Shown: positions 1-12,077 of the stretch, piece after piece
Position numbering within the stretch: position 1 is the first letter of the stretch
How the letters are laid out: every line of letters starts with the position of its first letter
From: Mesodorylaimus sp. YZB2_4
Lineage: Eukaryota; Nematoda; Enoplea; Dorylaimida; Dorylaimidae
Direction: 5' to 3'
NCBI GenBank assembly: GCA_030248295.1
Contig: JASANH010000091.1
Span: 1 to 64,000 of the forward strand
DNA length: 64,000 nucleotides
Position numbers and translations under genes: made by a program
The notes under the pieces: model-generated
What the model saw: only the letters and a program-made list of their open reading frames with translations
What the model was told of the DNA's origin: nothing
Databases searched by the model: none

Positions 1-2
1 CA

Positions 3-1243
3 GCGCGGCAACCCTATTTATTTTCTGCTGGCGAAGATAAACAAGTCAAATGCTGGGATTTAGAACAAAATAAGGTTCGTCAATTTTTTACTCTCATTCC
101 CTTTCGTGGTTTGAAAACCTGATAAACCTAAAAAGTCTAGGAAAACTAGGGAACTAGCTATTTCTGATCCAAAATTAGGGGAAAACTGAGGGACTGCATT
201 ATGGGGTTCAAAATTTGTTTGTACTCGTTGATCATGCTGAAACCTGTAAATGAGATGATTTTTTTGTCCCAGCTCTCCTAGATCAGATGACACTGATCTA
301 GGAGTGCTGGGACAGAATGAAAATTCTCGGAAAAAAATTGAATTTGGTTGTAAATCCAGAAAAGCTCGTGTGAAATCATGATCTGCTTTTTGTCTGAACC
401 CTGTTTCATCAATGACTTTCCTTTCAAGGTCGTTCGGCATTATCACGGCCATTTGAGCGCAGTATACGCCATGGATCTGCATCCAACCATCGACGTCTTG
501 GTTACAAGTGGTCGTGATTCGACGGCTAGGGTAAGTTAAAAATAGTTAAATCCGATAAGAGAAAGCAAAACTCATTTTTTTAGGTTTGGGATATGCGAAC
601 GAAGTCGCAAATCCATTGTTTGACTGGCCATACGAATACTGTGGCTTCGGTTATTTGTCAAGCTGCCGAACCACAAATTGTGACTGGATCGCACGATTCG
701 ACCATTCGGTTGTGGGATTTGGCCGCTGGTCGTTCTCGTGTCACGTTGACTCATCACAAGAAATCGGTACGAGCAGTTTGCTTCAGTCCGACCACGTACC
801 AATTTGCGAGTGCCGCACCGGATAATATTAAACAATGGAAATGTCCAGATGGCGAATTTATTCAAAATTTAAGCGGTCACAATGCTATTCTCAATGCATT
901 GTGCGTCAATGCCGATGGCGTTTTAGTATCGGGTGGCGACAATGGCAGTTTGAATTTTTGGGATTGGAGATCGGGATTTTGCTTTCAAAAAATTCAAACT
1001 ACACCACAACCTGGTTCGATCGATTCCGAATCGGGTATTTTCGCTTTGAGATTCGATCAGAGCGGAAGTCGTTTGTTGACGGCGGAAACGGACAAAACTA
1101 TCAAGTTGTACAAGGAGGATGAAACGGCGGTAAGTGATTAGTGCCTGTCCGCTTTATAAGGAATGAAAGCTTGTCGGTTTTAGACGGAAGAAACGCATCC
1201 TATTTTGTGGCGGCCTGAAATTTTGAAGAAGAAAACGTACTGA
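3..1243 (+). CDS. PLRG1: Pleiotropic regulator 1 (Prp46-type WD40 splicing factor), 3' part
   Basis: Exons read as 3-74, 429-530, 584-1129 and 1184-1243 (stop TGA 1241-1243), joined by GT-AG introns; all phases close and give 259 C-terminal residues. The gene begins left of the window. The protein shows successive WD40 blades with closing motifs such as CWDLE, VWDMR, IRLWDL and FWDWR, and PLRG1-specific stretches including [17 protein letters not shown] APDNIKQWK and DSESGIFA. The tail [16 protein letters not shown] matches the family C terminus. PLRG1 is a core nuclear component of the Prp19/CDC5L complex, needed for catalytic activation of the spliceosome. The family assignment is secure; only the amino-terminal third is unseen. 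No AATAAA is obvious just downstream. Confidence 0.95.
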
Positions 1244-3100
1244 TTTGAATTTGGATGCGGCAGGCTTTTTCTTATCCGTTTGTCCTGATAAAACGCATTC
1301 TTTGTATTCCTTCAAACATTGATTTTGTGCACGAGACTTTGGTTAGATTTCTGGAACGTTCAAACCTTTCTGCAATTCTTGAATGCGTTAGAGACTGGTG
1401 GAATGTTTTGTTACTGAGGAGAGCGATGCTGCGAGTCGCGAGGCGCTTCCATGGTTGGCACGCGACAAGTCGATTGACACGTGTGCATCTTGCGCACATA
1501 AACATATTCCTCATTCCGCTGTCTCTCCTGAGATTAAGCGCGGTCTGGTTGGCTTGATAGGTCATCCTGCCATCCTGGCTCGATTTGGCTGGTTCCTTAG
1601 TCAGTCGGCGTGTTCTCCATAAGTGCAGTTTATTTTCTAGTCCAGCTGTCTTCCCCTCTCTGTGCACTTCATTTTGTGGTTGTTGCATTCTCGTGGAAAT
1701 GTCCGCCAGTCGACCAAGAAAGAGCTGGTGTCCGTTTGTCCACGCCAAAATACAAATGTTCCCATGTACATATGTACACTGGCTGACAATCCTGGACAGC
1801 ATGTACTCTACACTCTCAGGTCAAAAACTGTTCTTCAGCTGGCTCTTACTGTAGCTTACTGGTTCCAGTACACACATTCAGTATATTGTGGCCATAGGAT
1901 AACCAAGACCAAGAATGACCATCATGTACGTGGGTTCCTCCTTTGTCCCAATTGGCGGTGATTCTCGAGAGGACGAATAGGTGGAATCGAAAACCCTCGT
2001 CCCCTCTGCCATTGTTGTATCTGCCACGAGACTAATGCCAACCCATGAGGGACAAAACACACCATTTCAAGGTAGGCAAGTCCCTCGACACACCTGCCGC
2101 CGAAACATCGTGCAGAGTGGCTGATATCTCCCTGCCAGGGGTGAGTTCGATCTCCTGATCGTCTGACCACACCTCTCTCTAATCGGCCCGCTCTCAGATA
2201 ATCATTCACCTTTTTTTGAATGAGTAAGTCCCCCTCACGTAGGGTAATTCCCATAACAGCCAGTGGATGTGAGACTGATGCGACAACAAGCACCCGAAAC
2301 ACATTTTGATCAAATTTTCTCTTGCTGTCCATTGTACGGGGTCAAAACATGCTTTTTTAAAGTCACCGTTGCGCAGTCTCGTGACGTAGCGAGTAAACTC
2401 TAACAGGTATGAATACTTTTTTCTGCATTTATCTACGAGTACGTATGTGTTCACAAAAATAAGCATGATGAAATGGCTGTAAGCTGCCCCTGCAAATAAG
2501 GAAGTTGGACATGCTGCAGGCAGCCGCAGCTCCAAAGCTCTGAAAACATATTTCTCGTGCATGATCTTAGCGAATGGCAGATATTTCGGTCGCACAGTGC
2601 ACCTATCCTGCGGAAGCGCTCGAAGATTTTCCTGCCGTGACACAGCAGACGGACTGGACGGTATTGCACGACCACTGACAAAGCCCTTGCCTTCGTATAT
2701 TGGGACCGTGGCACACTCCCAAAATCTCTCCCCATGAGTCCTTTCGGGATTTCGTTATCTATAATAATTTTATTTAAAACAGGGTATTATCGTATCCACC
2801 CGTATCTGTTATCAGTAAAATATTCATGGCAATAAGCTGGGTAGGAGTTCTGGCAACCTCATCCACTCGTACATTTCGAGATCATTCTTACAACGTGACC
2901 TGATCTAGGGCTCGCCCATGCCACCAGTAGAGGTGGATTTTCTCCCATTGGTCGTCCTCTGATCAGCAAGCTTGGAAGATCAGCTACGTGATACCAAGTA
3001 GACACGATCCATAGTTCGAGTCACAGTCAGTGGTTGAGTGGATTTTATGGCACCAGATTAGCAAGTGAACCTTGCCGTAAGGTGGACATCGCCATCGATC
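1244..3100. other. Intergenic stretch without a convincing gene
   Basis: Holds the PLRG1 3' flank and unremarkable sequence. A 176-codon open frame on the minus strand (1272-1802) overlaps several short plus-strand frames and matches no family I know, so I do not call it. A partial copy of repeat family A lies at about 2070-2200. Confidence 0.5.
2070..2200 (+). repeat. Repeat family A, diverged partial copy
   Basis: Shares the order GGCAAGTC...CGAC, GAAACATC and CTGCCAGGGGTGAG.TCGAT with the better copies near 4.6, 43.1, 44.5 and 49.8 kb, but has lost the central CCCGAGGGGTTGACG core. Confidence 0.45.
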
Positions 3101-3127
3101 CTGCGCGTGACACGATGGTTGAGTGGT

Positions 3128-4012
3128 GCAAGCGCGTCCGGAGGAAAGAGCTCAAAGGCATCATTGGCGACTAAAACTCGATCAAGGGGGGCCACTGGCT
3201 GGCGTATGAGCAGAATCCGACGCTAAACTGATACAACAACAGCTCGCTGCTCGACGGCGCCCGGGTCATCCTCAGGGACGGTACCCCCCAGAGGTAATGC
3301 ACGCCAGCTACGTCGGCGGCTGCAACCGGCCCAACGCCCACATCATCTCGAAAGTAAGAGGACGGGCTCAGCGGTCGGCTCTAAGACCTGACTAAACCGT
3401 GCATTGCAGGCTGCCAATCGTCGACTACTGCGGATGGTGTGGCAGGAGTCGATCACATTGATCGTGTGCCTGACATCGTTGAAGGAACGGGGCACTCCCG
3501 AGGCCGACATCTTCTTCCCTCCCGAGACAGCGAGGCCGTTCCAAGCAGGGCCCTTTCGTGTGGTTGCCGAGTCGATCAACTCGCTGCCCGGCTATCGGCA
3601 AGTCTCGGTGATCCAACTTCGACTCACTTGCTGGTTCGCGAAGAGAGGAGAGCCTCAGCGTCTGGTCTTAATGATCTGCTTCTGGCTGGCCCGATGCTGC
3701 GGTAAGTGTCTTTCGGAGGTCAGTGGGCCCAACTACCGGCTGTTTCCTCGCAGGTGCCAAGGATGTGGTTCAGTTCCTAAAGTTCGTACAGCTGGTCAAA
3801 ATTTTTGAGACTTAAATTGCGGAGCATGCACCACTGGGTGATCGTCCACCAGCTTTGGCTCACTGCAGTGCGGACGTTTAGCGACGCTGCTTGCTAGTCG
3901 AATCGCCCTGGGCCAATTCAAGGCCACCGGACAGGTTGACATTCTGGCGAAGGTTGCGGCGTCAGCGAGCAGAACATGCTACAGTTTATCTTCGTCAACC
4001 AGCTGATCACCA
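3128..4012 (+). pseudogene. Decayed protein tyrosine phosphatase (PTP) catalytic domain
   Basis: Fragments of a classical PTP domain appear in the right order but in shifting frames. They are: a YNN..LLDGARVILRDG segment (3232-3280, just after an in-frame TGA at 3229-3231); HASYVGGCNRPNAHIISK (3300-3351; family NASYIxGxxxPxAxI); RMVWQESITLIVCLTSLKE (about 3430-3486); a PFQAGPFRVV stretch; a WPD loop remnant (TGGCCCGAT near 3690); AKDVVQFLKFVQLVK after an intron-like gap; HCSA (3861-3872), the start of the catalytic HCxxGxxR loop but followed by DV and a stop; then GQFKATGQVDILAKV and MLQFIFVNQLI. Intron-like GT-AG gaps persist at 3352-3409 and about 3702-3754. Stops and frameshifts make it non-functional. 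PTP families are strongly expanded in nematodes (general knowledge), so a source copy elsewhere in the genome is likely. Confidence 0.72.
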
Positions 4013-5272
4013 AATCTACCCGTCAGAAATACTTTCAGTCTCCGCGATCTGATTTGCCGTGCACGTGCGATCTAAGCAAGCGTTACATGTCTGCTTGGTG
4101 TTTTTGCTTTGCTGTCGTGCGAATCGCATTGTGGATTGGTGTGCGCAGAGAGAGGCATCGGCGCATGACGTTCGGTTAGAGTTCCTCCCACAACCGTTTG
4201 TGCCTACCTGCGCTAAGCATGAACAAGCATGAGGAACATGAAGAATGTCGACTTCACCAGGCGAATAAATGGGGCCTGGGGAGGAGGTATGAAGGACTTT
4301 TTTTAACACTCAGTAAAATTCTGACAACGAGTCTATTTAGTGAGGGCTGCTCATATGCACCCGCTTGACAGCGTGTCTTTGAAAGCTGGTGGTATACAAT
4401 AGTGTGTGGTCTTGGCTCGCTGGCTCACCCCAGCACACAAGTCTTATGGTGATCCAATCATGTTGACCTGAGTGCAGATTTTCCAACGAGTCTTGATTAT
4501 GTTTCCTCTGACTAGTTCTTTTTCTCTCTGTGAGACCAAGCCTGGCAGGTATGGGAGGGAGGTGGCCGGCCGAATTCGGCGGGATAAACACTCCGAGTTG
4601 AGTTGGTAAGTCTTATGACAATATCAACGGCTGAAACATCAACCCGAGGGGTTGACGCTTCCCATCCAGGGGTGAGATCGATTATTCTCTCCCACTCGTC
4701 ATGGCCTACCAGGCGCCGGGCTCACACGTGTACTGTAGGTGTTCCTAATCAGTAATCTCATTTGCGCAGAGTGCTACTCATGATCAGACTTGCACAGGGA
4801 ATACAGTAACAAGCAAGATGCGTGTTTGCGTGCGCATGACGGTGTGTTTTTTAAAATCTCTCAGCAAGCACTGATTCAGTGATGCCTTTATTTGTTATAA
4901 GTCGCAATAATCGGACATCTAGGTTCCGTTCTATGAATTTTATATCGCGTGTAAATGAGTCTGGAGAGGGAGCAGCTGTACTTTGTGTGGGTGTGTCAAC
5001 ATACAGAGCCAACTATGCCATTCAGCAAATTAATCGACCATAAAAAGCAACCGCGCAGATAATTCACCTGACTTGGGCAAATACTAATCGTAAGCTCTGT
5101 CATTATTTCATTTTCTTTCGCGCCACATATGGAAAATGCGTCATTGCTGACGCTGATTGGATGGGTTTTTTCAACTTCGCGCACCTGATTTTCCGAAAGC
5201 GCGTAAATCACGCGTTAAACACGCACTCCCTGTCGAGATGCCCAAACGTGGCTAATCTCGAAGAGAGGTAGA
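4013..5272. other. Intergenic stretch upstream of the DEG/ENaC gene
   Basis: Contains one family A repeat (about 4535-4735) and about 500 bases of upstream flank. I see no coding potential or clear promoter element. Confidence 0.5.
4535..4735 (+). repeat. Repeat family A, near-complete copy
   Basis: Begins with AAGCCTGGCAGG...GGAGGGAGGTGGC, then AAGTCTTATGACAATATC, GGCTGAAACATCAACC, CGAGGGGTTGACG, CCAGGGGTGAGATCGATTA, CTCTCCCACTCG and ATGGCCTACCAGGCGC. The same blocks recur in the same order at 8.1-8.3 (minus), 43.1, 44.4 and 49.8 kb. No open reading frame spans it, so it behaves as a short non-autonomous interspersed element. Confidence 0.75.
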
Positions 5273-7069
5273 ATGCCCAGCCATTGCTTTGGTAACGTCC
5301 GAGGCAACAAGCAACTAGCTCGTCATCTTTATCAGGAGCGCGTGGGGACTTCATTCACAGCTGTTCTCACCAATCCCACGACTGGTGGTCCGAGCTGTGC
5401 CCTCTACCTGTTGCAGGCCATGTACGAATTGAACAGCCGTGATAGACGTCATTACTGCAGCCAAACCAATGGCTGGATGGGGTCGCTTTATCATTCACAA
5501 GAGCGGACAAATTTCCAAGACCCCCCACCGCCACCCAAAGTTCCAGAGACTACCCTCCCTCGTGCGGGAGTTTGGCACGACTGGCTAGAACTGAGCACGT
5601 TCCATGGGGTGCTCGACATCAGTCGCCCCGCTTATGGCAAATGCTGGAAGGGAACCTGGATCGTAGTAATGCTAGCCTTCACGGCTGCTGCCATTTACAG
5701 CATTGGAGGTGTGGTCAGTGAATACATCAACAATCCCACAATACAAAACTACCGAGAAGAACCCCGCAGTTCCTTTCCCCTGCCCCATGTTGCGTTGTGT
5801 ACTCATCAAAGAATCAACTTCACAGCACTCGAAAATATGGGCGCCCCCTTGTCCTTGGCGAAGGCTCTGAGAGCCAGGTTTGACCAATTTGACAGCACGA
5901 AGATCTTGTCCAGTGCCCGCCTACCATGGAGTGTCCCAAAACAAGACCTTGAGAACATAAGTGATCAATACGATCGATTCCGCGCAGCCAACAGGAATGT
6001 GACATTCGAAGATATCTTGCGTCTTGCTGGTATTCCATGCGACACCCTGATAGAAGCATGTTCGTGGGGTCAGCCGTGCTGCCGAGTGGCTACGCCATTT
6101 CTAGACATGCAGTACGGACAGTGCTATAGGCTGAAGCCCACCAAGATACCTGGACCGGGGGCGCGAGTTCTTGACAAGCAGACATACCCTGGTCCTGGCT
6201 CTGCTTTTCAAATTGCTTTGAAAAGGCCTCCTGATCTGCACCAATCGAAAGCCAGTCTTGCGCGGGGTGTCTTTATCGATTTCGTGCACCCGAATGAGTC
6301 CACTTCCTTTTCTTACCACCAACTTCCCGCTGGAGTGGTTGCAACAGTCCAACTCTCATTGAAGGTAAGTTATACTTTGCCCCTGTAAGCTCCCCATGAC
6401 GCACTTGCTTGACCTCTTCAGGTCAGCGAGCGGATAAATATGTTTGGTCGTCCCATTACCTGCATAGATTCCAACGAGGAAGAGCCGCAGTACGACGAGA
6501 ATGGGCGGTTCAGTTTGGACACACTTCGAAAAAGTGCCAATGGATGTTTCCACGTGATGTGGTCCAAAGCCGTAGCCAAGTTCTGCAACTGCACCCAAGT
6601 GCCCGGCATTATCGAATTCCCCTTGTGCGAGCCATTCAATGCATGTCCCAGCCAGCGATGGAGAGATATTGCGAAGGAGACTGCATTGCTTCAGAGCCGG
6701 TGCCTCCCTCAATGCCGGCGTCACTCCTATTCCCTGTCCATAACTTACTCAACCTTCGACGTCGCCCTGTACTGCTCGACTGGTGAGAATGAGAGCCTGT
6801 CCGCGGAGGAGTGCATGCAAGAGGGCTTGATTCTCCTCGACGTCTATCACCCCGCCATGGAATACCTGTTCGTCAAGGAGGTCGAAGTGTACAGCATCAT
6901 GACACTTATCGGCAACATCGGTGGTGCCGTTGGCCTGTGGTAAGTCTCTAATCACTATCCCTAATTGATCCCTCGCACCTGCGGCTTCTTTTTTAGGCTT
7001 GGCGCATCGCTGATGAGCATTTTACAGCTGGTGTTTTATTTCACAAAATGGTTATCAGTCCGCGATTGA
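5273..7069 (+). CDS. DEG/ENaC-family amiloride-sensitive sodium channel subunit
   Basis: Three exons, 5273-6364, 6422-6939 and 6997-7069 (stop TGA 7067-7069), join in frame to about 560 residues. The pre-TM1 gating motif STFHG (His-Gly at residues 111-112) is followed by TM1 (about 129-148, GTWIVVMLAFTAAAIYSI). A large cysteine-rich extracellular domain carries several NxT/S sites. The family signature ends the protein: LIGNIGGAVGLWLGASLMS, TM2 with the GxS selectivity filter as Gly-Ala-Ser at about 539-541. Family members assemble as trimers in the plasma membrane and pass sodium in response to ligands, acid or mechanical force; the gating stimulus cannot be read here. The N-terminal cytosolic segment (about 110 residues with a PPPPP run) is long and the chosen ATG is only the first in frame. 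Introns are 57 bases each. Confidence 0.9.
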
Positions 7070-7240
7070 TTGGGTCATTTTTTGGAGGCCTGCACTTATC
7101 ATGTCACACCACACATCGAAATACGCTGCATTTGCTCTTCTGTCAGTTATTTGTCTCAGCTTTTTCTATAGAAGCAGCGTCTTGTTTTTCCTTATTTGTG
7201 ATACACATATCGATCTTTTGTCCTTTTGTTGTTTCAAACT

Positions 7241-7293
7241 GCAGACTGTACTGGGTGGTTGCTGCAAGAAGGAATGGGATGAATGTGACTTTT
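7241..7293 (+). repeat. Direct duplicate, copy 1 (partner 8015-8064)
   Basis: GCAGACTGTACTGGG followed by GCAAGAAGGAA and GATGAATGTGACTTT occurs here and again 770 bases downstream with few mismatches and one 3-base indel. Both copies can be read as a short Cys-rich peptide (GGC.KKE..ECDF), but neither sits in a longer open frame. Confidence 0.7.
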
Positions 7294-8014
7294 GAGGAAC
7301 CCGTTACCTTTTCCATCCTTGTTAGAGAACAGGGGCGGCTACTACTTTTTGACGTTTGTGCTGGCTTATTCGTTGCATGCAATGCAGCCTTTATCAAATG
7401 CACCCCTTGCATGGTATGCAGATGACATGCACTGTACGTATGTATTCTGTATCTCCAAAAGTTGCCATTCTTGGATCATAGGACTGCTTGATGGCGAACA
7501 GCTTATTGGTGTGTCCTTGACTAAGTTTCTGCTCTAAAAAAAACTCTAAGGGACAAGACAAAATCTGCGCCTCGTAAGTTGGCATTCTGCCGCACGTATG
7601 AATATGCTTCTAACAGTGTTTCTGACGCTTGTTGTGTCTAACTGATTAAGATAGCAGGGCAGATCATATTGATCTGAAATTCATTGCCTCAGACGGCTCG
7701 CATGCCCACCCATAGCCATCGTACTGTATATATTTATGGTTGTGCTCCTAACTGGGTACCGGTCGGTACGATAGACTATCATCTTCATACTATCGCAGCA
7801 TTCGCCTCGAATCGCTCGTACTATCGGACGAGCCCATGGTCAACTTGGTTGCAAGAAGACTGGAAGCCAGGCCATAGGTCAATAGTCGATAGTTTTGCTT
7901 TTCCTGACAAAAGATTTGTTGACATTTTGCCTCGCTTGCCCTGCTCACAGCTTGCATCCACTTCTCTAGTGAACACTTCTCGAATCTTCCTGGAATCTAC
8001 CCCATTATTGAGGT

Positions 8015-8064
8015 GCAGACTGTACTGGGCGGCTGCAAGAAGGAAACGGATGAATGTGACTTTG
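8015..8064 (+). repeat. Direct duplicate, copy 2 (partner 7241-7293)
   Basis: Second copy of the roughly 50-base block described at 7241; the flanks on both sides differ. Confidence 0.7.
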
Positions 8065-8139
8065 AAAGGGCCCCGTTTCAATGGTAGGTTCGAACCGTCC
8101 TTTAACGTTTCTCTGGTCTTTTAGTGCTGCGTGGCACGA

Positions 8140-8315
8140 GTTGAAGTCAGATCTCGTCAGGGAATCGGTCCCCTTTTCAACCCCGTCAACCCCTCGAGTT
8201 GATGTTTCAGCGGTAGATATACTGTAGTCGCAAGACTTGCCTACTTGTACCTACCGACTTGTAGGAGGTGCTGCCCCGTCGGCCACCTCCCTCCTACGCC
8301 TGTCAGGCTTGGTTA
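8140..8315 (-). repeat. Repeat family A, minus-strand copy
   Basis: The reverse complement reads AAGCCTGACAGGCGTAGG, GGAGGTGGCC, GGCAAGTCTTGCGACTA, GCTGAAACATCAACTCGAGG and GGTTGACGGGG, in the same block order as the plus-strand copies. Confidence 0.72.
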
Positions 8316-8727
8316 CACCAGTCACTTCGTTTAGTAAGACGCCCGTACATGTTATCCGTACAAAGAGTTTACTGGCAGCGCGTCGAGTAGCATCGTTATG
8401 GCGTACTTGAAATCGATTAACAAGGCTTTCCTGCACAGGGGTATGATCAATACAGTCCTGGTCATCAACTCTACCCAAGGATCCCGCTAGGGTGCTTGTA
8501 GCACTAAACATCTGAGCAGCCAAGCTGAGCAAGATGGTCAAGAGACTGCAGTGTTTGATTATGGCTTCTCACTGCGGGCCTAACTCCACTGGCAGCCCGA
8601 CGGCCCTTTGCACATATACCCATGCGTCCTTGGCTCCATGTTTCTTTGAGTGTTATTCAAGATGGGTAATAGGAAAGGTCACTCCAGAAAATACAGGGCT
8701 GGAGCAAGCAATACTGTACGTTTCTCG

Positions 8728-8855
8728 TGAAGAAGGTAGCGTATTTAGTTGCCTTGACTGACCGCCTTATTCACAGAGCAGTGAATGGGCTTGCCATCGT
8801 TAACTAGTCGACACGCTCCTCCAGGCGAGACGGAAACCCGCCGGGTTGACCCATC
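8728..8855 (+). repeat. Repeat family B, copy 1
   Basis: GAAGAAGGTAGCG...TTTAGTTGCCTTGACTG.CCGC followed by ACGCTCCTCCAGGCGAGAC and GGAAACCCGCCGGGTTGA. It matches, with a gap, the copy in a TPR intron at about 17570-17665. Confidence 0.6.
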
Positions 8856-8879
8856 CTAGTCGACCCGTTGACACGGAAC

Positions 8880-11800
8880 TGGCACTGTCCTCGAGGCACT
8901 GTAAACTCTCTCTTAGCCTTATCCTCAGGATTGAGCTTGATTTGATGGAATTCACTCATCAAATTAAATCGTTGCTCCATGCAATAAATCAAGTGAATCG
9001 TCCAATCGTGGCAAGGGCCACTTCAAGCTTGCGGTTTGACTATGCAATTTTCTATAGTCCACACAAACCTCATTTCCGGAGGTGTACCTGGTGTACTTTT
9101 CTTCTTCCACAGCACAATCGGCGATGAATAAGGGCCATGGGACTCCAGATTTTAGAGCTTGAGCTTTTCAATGACTTCCTGAGCACTGCTCCTGAGTTGT
9201 GCTCGGTTACGCCTTCTCTAGTACGTAAGTAGTTTAAAGCCTGTTCCTGCAACCTCTAGCTTTTGACCCCCACGCAAGACGACAGGTGCGGTCCCGCTGT
9301 TGGCCACTGAGACCAGGATGCGGCCGTTCTGCACTCGGGTGACACAATTCGCAATCAAAAGCTCCGATTCCGATATTCATTCCTGCACTTCTTGCGCCTT
9401 GACTGGCATGTGTGTATGCCCCTATGTATCACTTACCTCGCATCACACTGTACTTTGCTAAACGTACAGTCGAGTGCACCCATAGTCACAGTGGATAATG
9501 TCATACTCCAGTTCTAATCACAGGTTTTCAAAGTCCCGAGTTTTTCCTCTATACTTTGCGTGAAATTGAGTTCTCTTATTATCACACTGAATTTGGCCAG
9601 CCCGCTTATTGTCAGATAAATTTCTTGACTAAGCGGGATAGGTATACAAACGCATCGCATTTACCCTCTCGGCAGTCCGAGAAAAGCGCAAACTCATCAA
9701 AAACTAGGATTTTTCGCAAAAAAAGGTGTACATTTATGAGCATGGTACCTTTATACTTCAGCTTTAATTTGACTGATCCTCATAATTTGGATTACTTTGA
9801 TTACAAAAGCTGTCTGAAAACCATTGCGTTTCTCAATAGGTTAAGAATATACGAAAACGGTGCAAAATGGTGATCAAAGGCACAGATGTAAAGTCTTGGC
9901 CATTTTAGTGTACATTTAGGGGCATCGGTTTGAGTCTCAGTCCGGATATTGTCACATTTTCTTCCTGTCCAGAGCTGGTGATACTAAGCGGGCTCGACTG
10001 TATTTACTCTGTCCTCGCTGGAATGGTCATTGTTTCTGCCATAAGCACAACACTAGCATGCTCTCCTGGGCCAGCATCTTTCTCATCTAAATCAACAGTT
10101 GGCCTATTCCTTACACAACCATCCGAAAAATCAACCCTGATTGGTCAAAACTTCGCCAGGAAATCTCGCCTTAATAATAGTAGCAGGAGATCATCTACTC
10201 GCAGCAGGATAAAGTTCTGTCATGCACTCGCACTTTCAATTTCACTATGCTGTCGACGAAACGAGGTGGACCATGTATGCCACGGATAGGGGTCTGTTCT
10301 CTCTTCGTAATATGCATATGCCTTCAAACATGAATGCCTTGACACTGTCGGACTCTGGACTGTAAGTATCCCACGAGCCGTTTCAAAATGAAACTCCTTC
10401 CAGCTGCAGATCAATTATCGCGTCGGGCACTGTACACTGCATCCGTTATACCCACTCTCATGTACTTGGGCCACACATAACAGTATTATAAACCCTTTTA
10501 TGATGGGCCTGCAACCAGGCCATCAAGTCCGTATCTACCTCCGTCCAACTCTGGTGTATCCTGTACTCTGGGACCTCCTTCCTCAATGTCAATGCTGTTA
10601 GCTTCCCACAGTAATCTGTCCCGAAGTTTCCTTTTCCTGAAGACTTTGCTCATACATTAGTACCTAGCATACCCTTTCCCGCCAACTCGCGTTCTGGGTG
10701 CATGCCAGTATCCTGCCTAATAACCCAACGCACACCTTGAGTTCCTCTCACCCCACCCAGAGCCATCACCGCTCATATTGTTTTCCGCCAGTCCATCAAA
10801 AACATCAACCCCCCCCCCCCATATATTAAGTTACTGGGACTCCAACCTGGGACGAGCCCAGGTGCTCGCTTGCAAGAATGGTCTTGCCGCGTGGGGGCTC
10901 CTGGAATCCTTGCGGGTGTGGCTAGGGCAAGCTGACTCGGTAGAGTGGAGGAGACAGGGCCAGGGCGGTGTAAGATCAGGCCACCAGGAGAGATTAGAGC
11001 TCTCCCTTGCTTGTTCTCACTTAATTCGTCTCCATGTGTGTTCTGAATTTCTGGGGAGCCATCCCCTTGAGTTGTCCGCCCCAACGGCGGAAGGGTGGGG
11101 CGAGCCAGGTGCTGGCCAGGGACTTCGATTAGCCTACTCTCAAGGGGCCTCTGCGGTCCTCGTTTCCTTTGGTTTATACTGGAAGAGTCCTGGAGTTGAC
11201 TCCAGGGCAGGTACTCGCTTTGTCTGCGGATTCGTCTGTGGGTAAGACATGGTCGTGCATTGCCGTGCTCGTAAAGGATCCTTTGATGTTGCCTTCGATC
11301 TTCACTGCGACATCGACAGTGCAAGTATTCGCCAGGTGGGCATCTTAGGACCGGGTGCATTCGCCCAGCAGCCAGGCCAGTGTATTCTAGTACAGAGCAG
11401 TTGCAGGCACCCTTGGGAGGCGGGGCAAACACGCCTAGGGGTTGCTGTAGGAGTCGGGGTACCACAGTAGTAATTGATACTCTGCAGGAATAAGCCTTTA
11501 TACCAGGCATCAGCTATAGAAGTCCGCATTGCTCGCTTATGAGATCAGCCTGAACCCGCTGGCACATGAGCGTTGGATGTCGTATGCCACAGCATCTTCT
11601 GGATTCTTTTTTCTCCTGTTCTGAACTCTTATTACCAAAAATGACATTTTGCCCGCAACTTCTACAACCTGTTTTCTTTGAGAATAACACGCCCCTTGAG
11701 TGTCGCACAGCGCCACGCGTACATTCTAAAATAATACAGATAGTACTACTTTTATAAGTGGCAAGTGCGAATGCTGAAAACAAAAGACTTTTTCTTCTGC

Positions 11801-12077
11801 GAAGGTTGTATTTTATAAGTTTCTCGTGTATTCAAATGCTTCAGCACTATCGAGATGGCTATCGTAAAAAACTTGGAATAAAGGGCTACTTTTTTATTCA
11901 TGGCCGTATAATAACTTACAACCTGACCCCGTTTGAATTTACCGCTTTTTTTGTTTCGCTTATGTCAAAAACAAAATGCGAAGACTGTGCGCTGCGTCAG
12001 TTACAGTAGTCAAATCAAATCAAATGTTTCGGCTGTTGGGTCTTGAAACTTCTTCCTTTCGTATTTTAGCATAGTGC
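8880..12077. other. Long intergenic region upstream of TPR
   Basis: No recognisable gene. It holds a possible pogo/Tigger-like inverted-repeat remnant (about 9466-9999), a run of 12 C (10809-10820) and a GC-rich block (10780-11510) that is open in several frames. The last 60 bases before 12078 are the likely TPR 5' leader. Confidence 0.45.
10773..11510 (-). other. 245-codon open frame of doubtful coding value
   Basis: The longest open frame here without a family match. It is rich in Pro, Arg, Ser, Leu and Gly, overlaps a 155-codon plus-strand frame, and shows no splice structure or domain. The locally high GC content lowers stop frequency, so chance openness in a repeat is the simpler explanation. 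Confidence 0.15.

Larger units (their letters stand above)
7070..8139. other. Intergenic stretch with one internal direct duplication
   Basis: No gene recognised. It holds the duplicated block at 7241-7293 / 8015-8064, listed separately. Confidence 0.5.

Noticed and set aside
1272..1802. 176-codon minus-strand frame after PLRG1
   Set aside because: No domain, no splice context, and overlapping frames on the other strand are also open.
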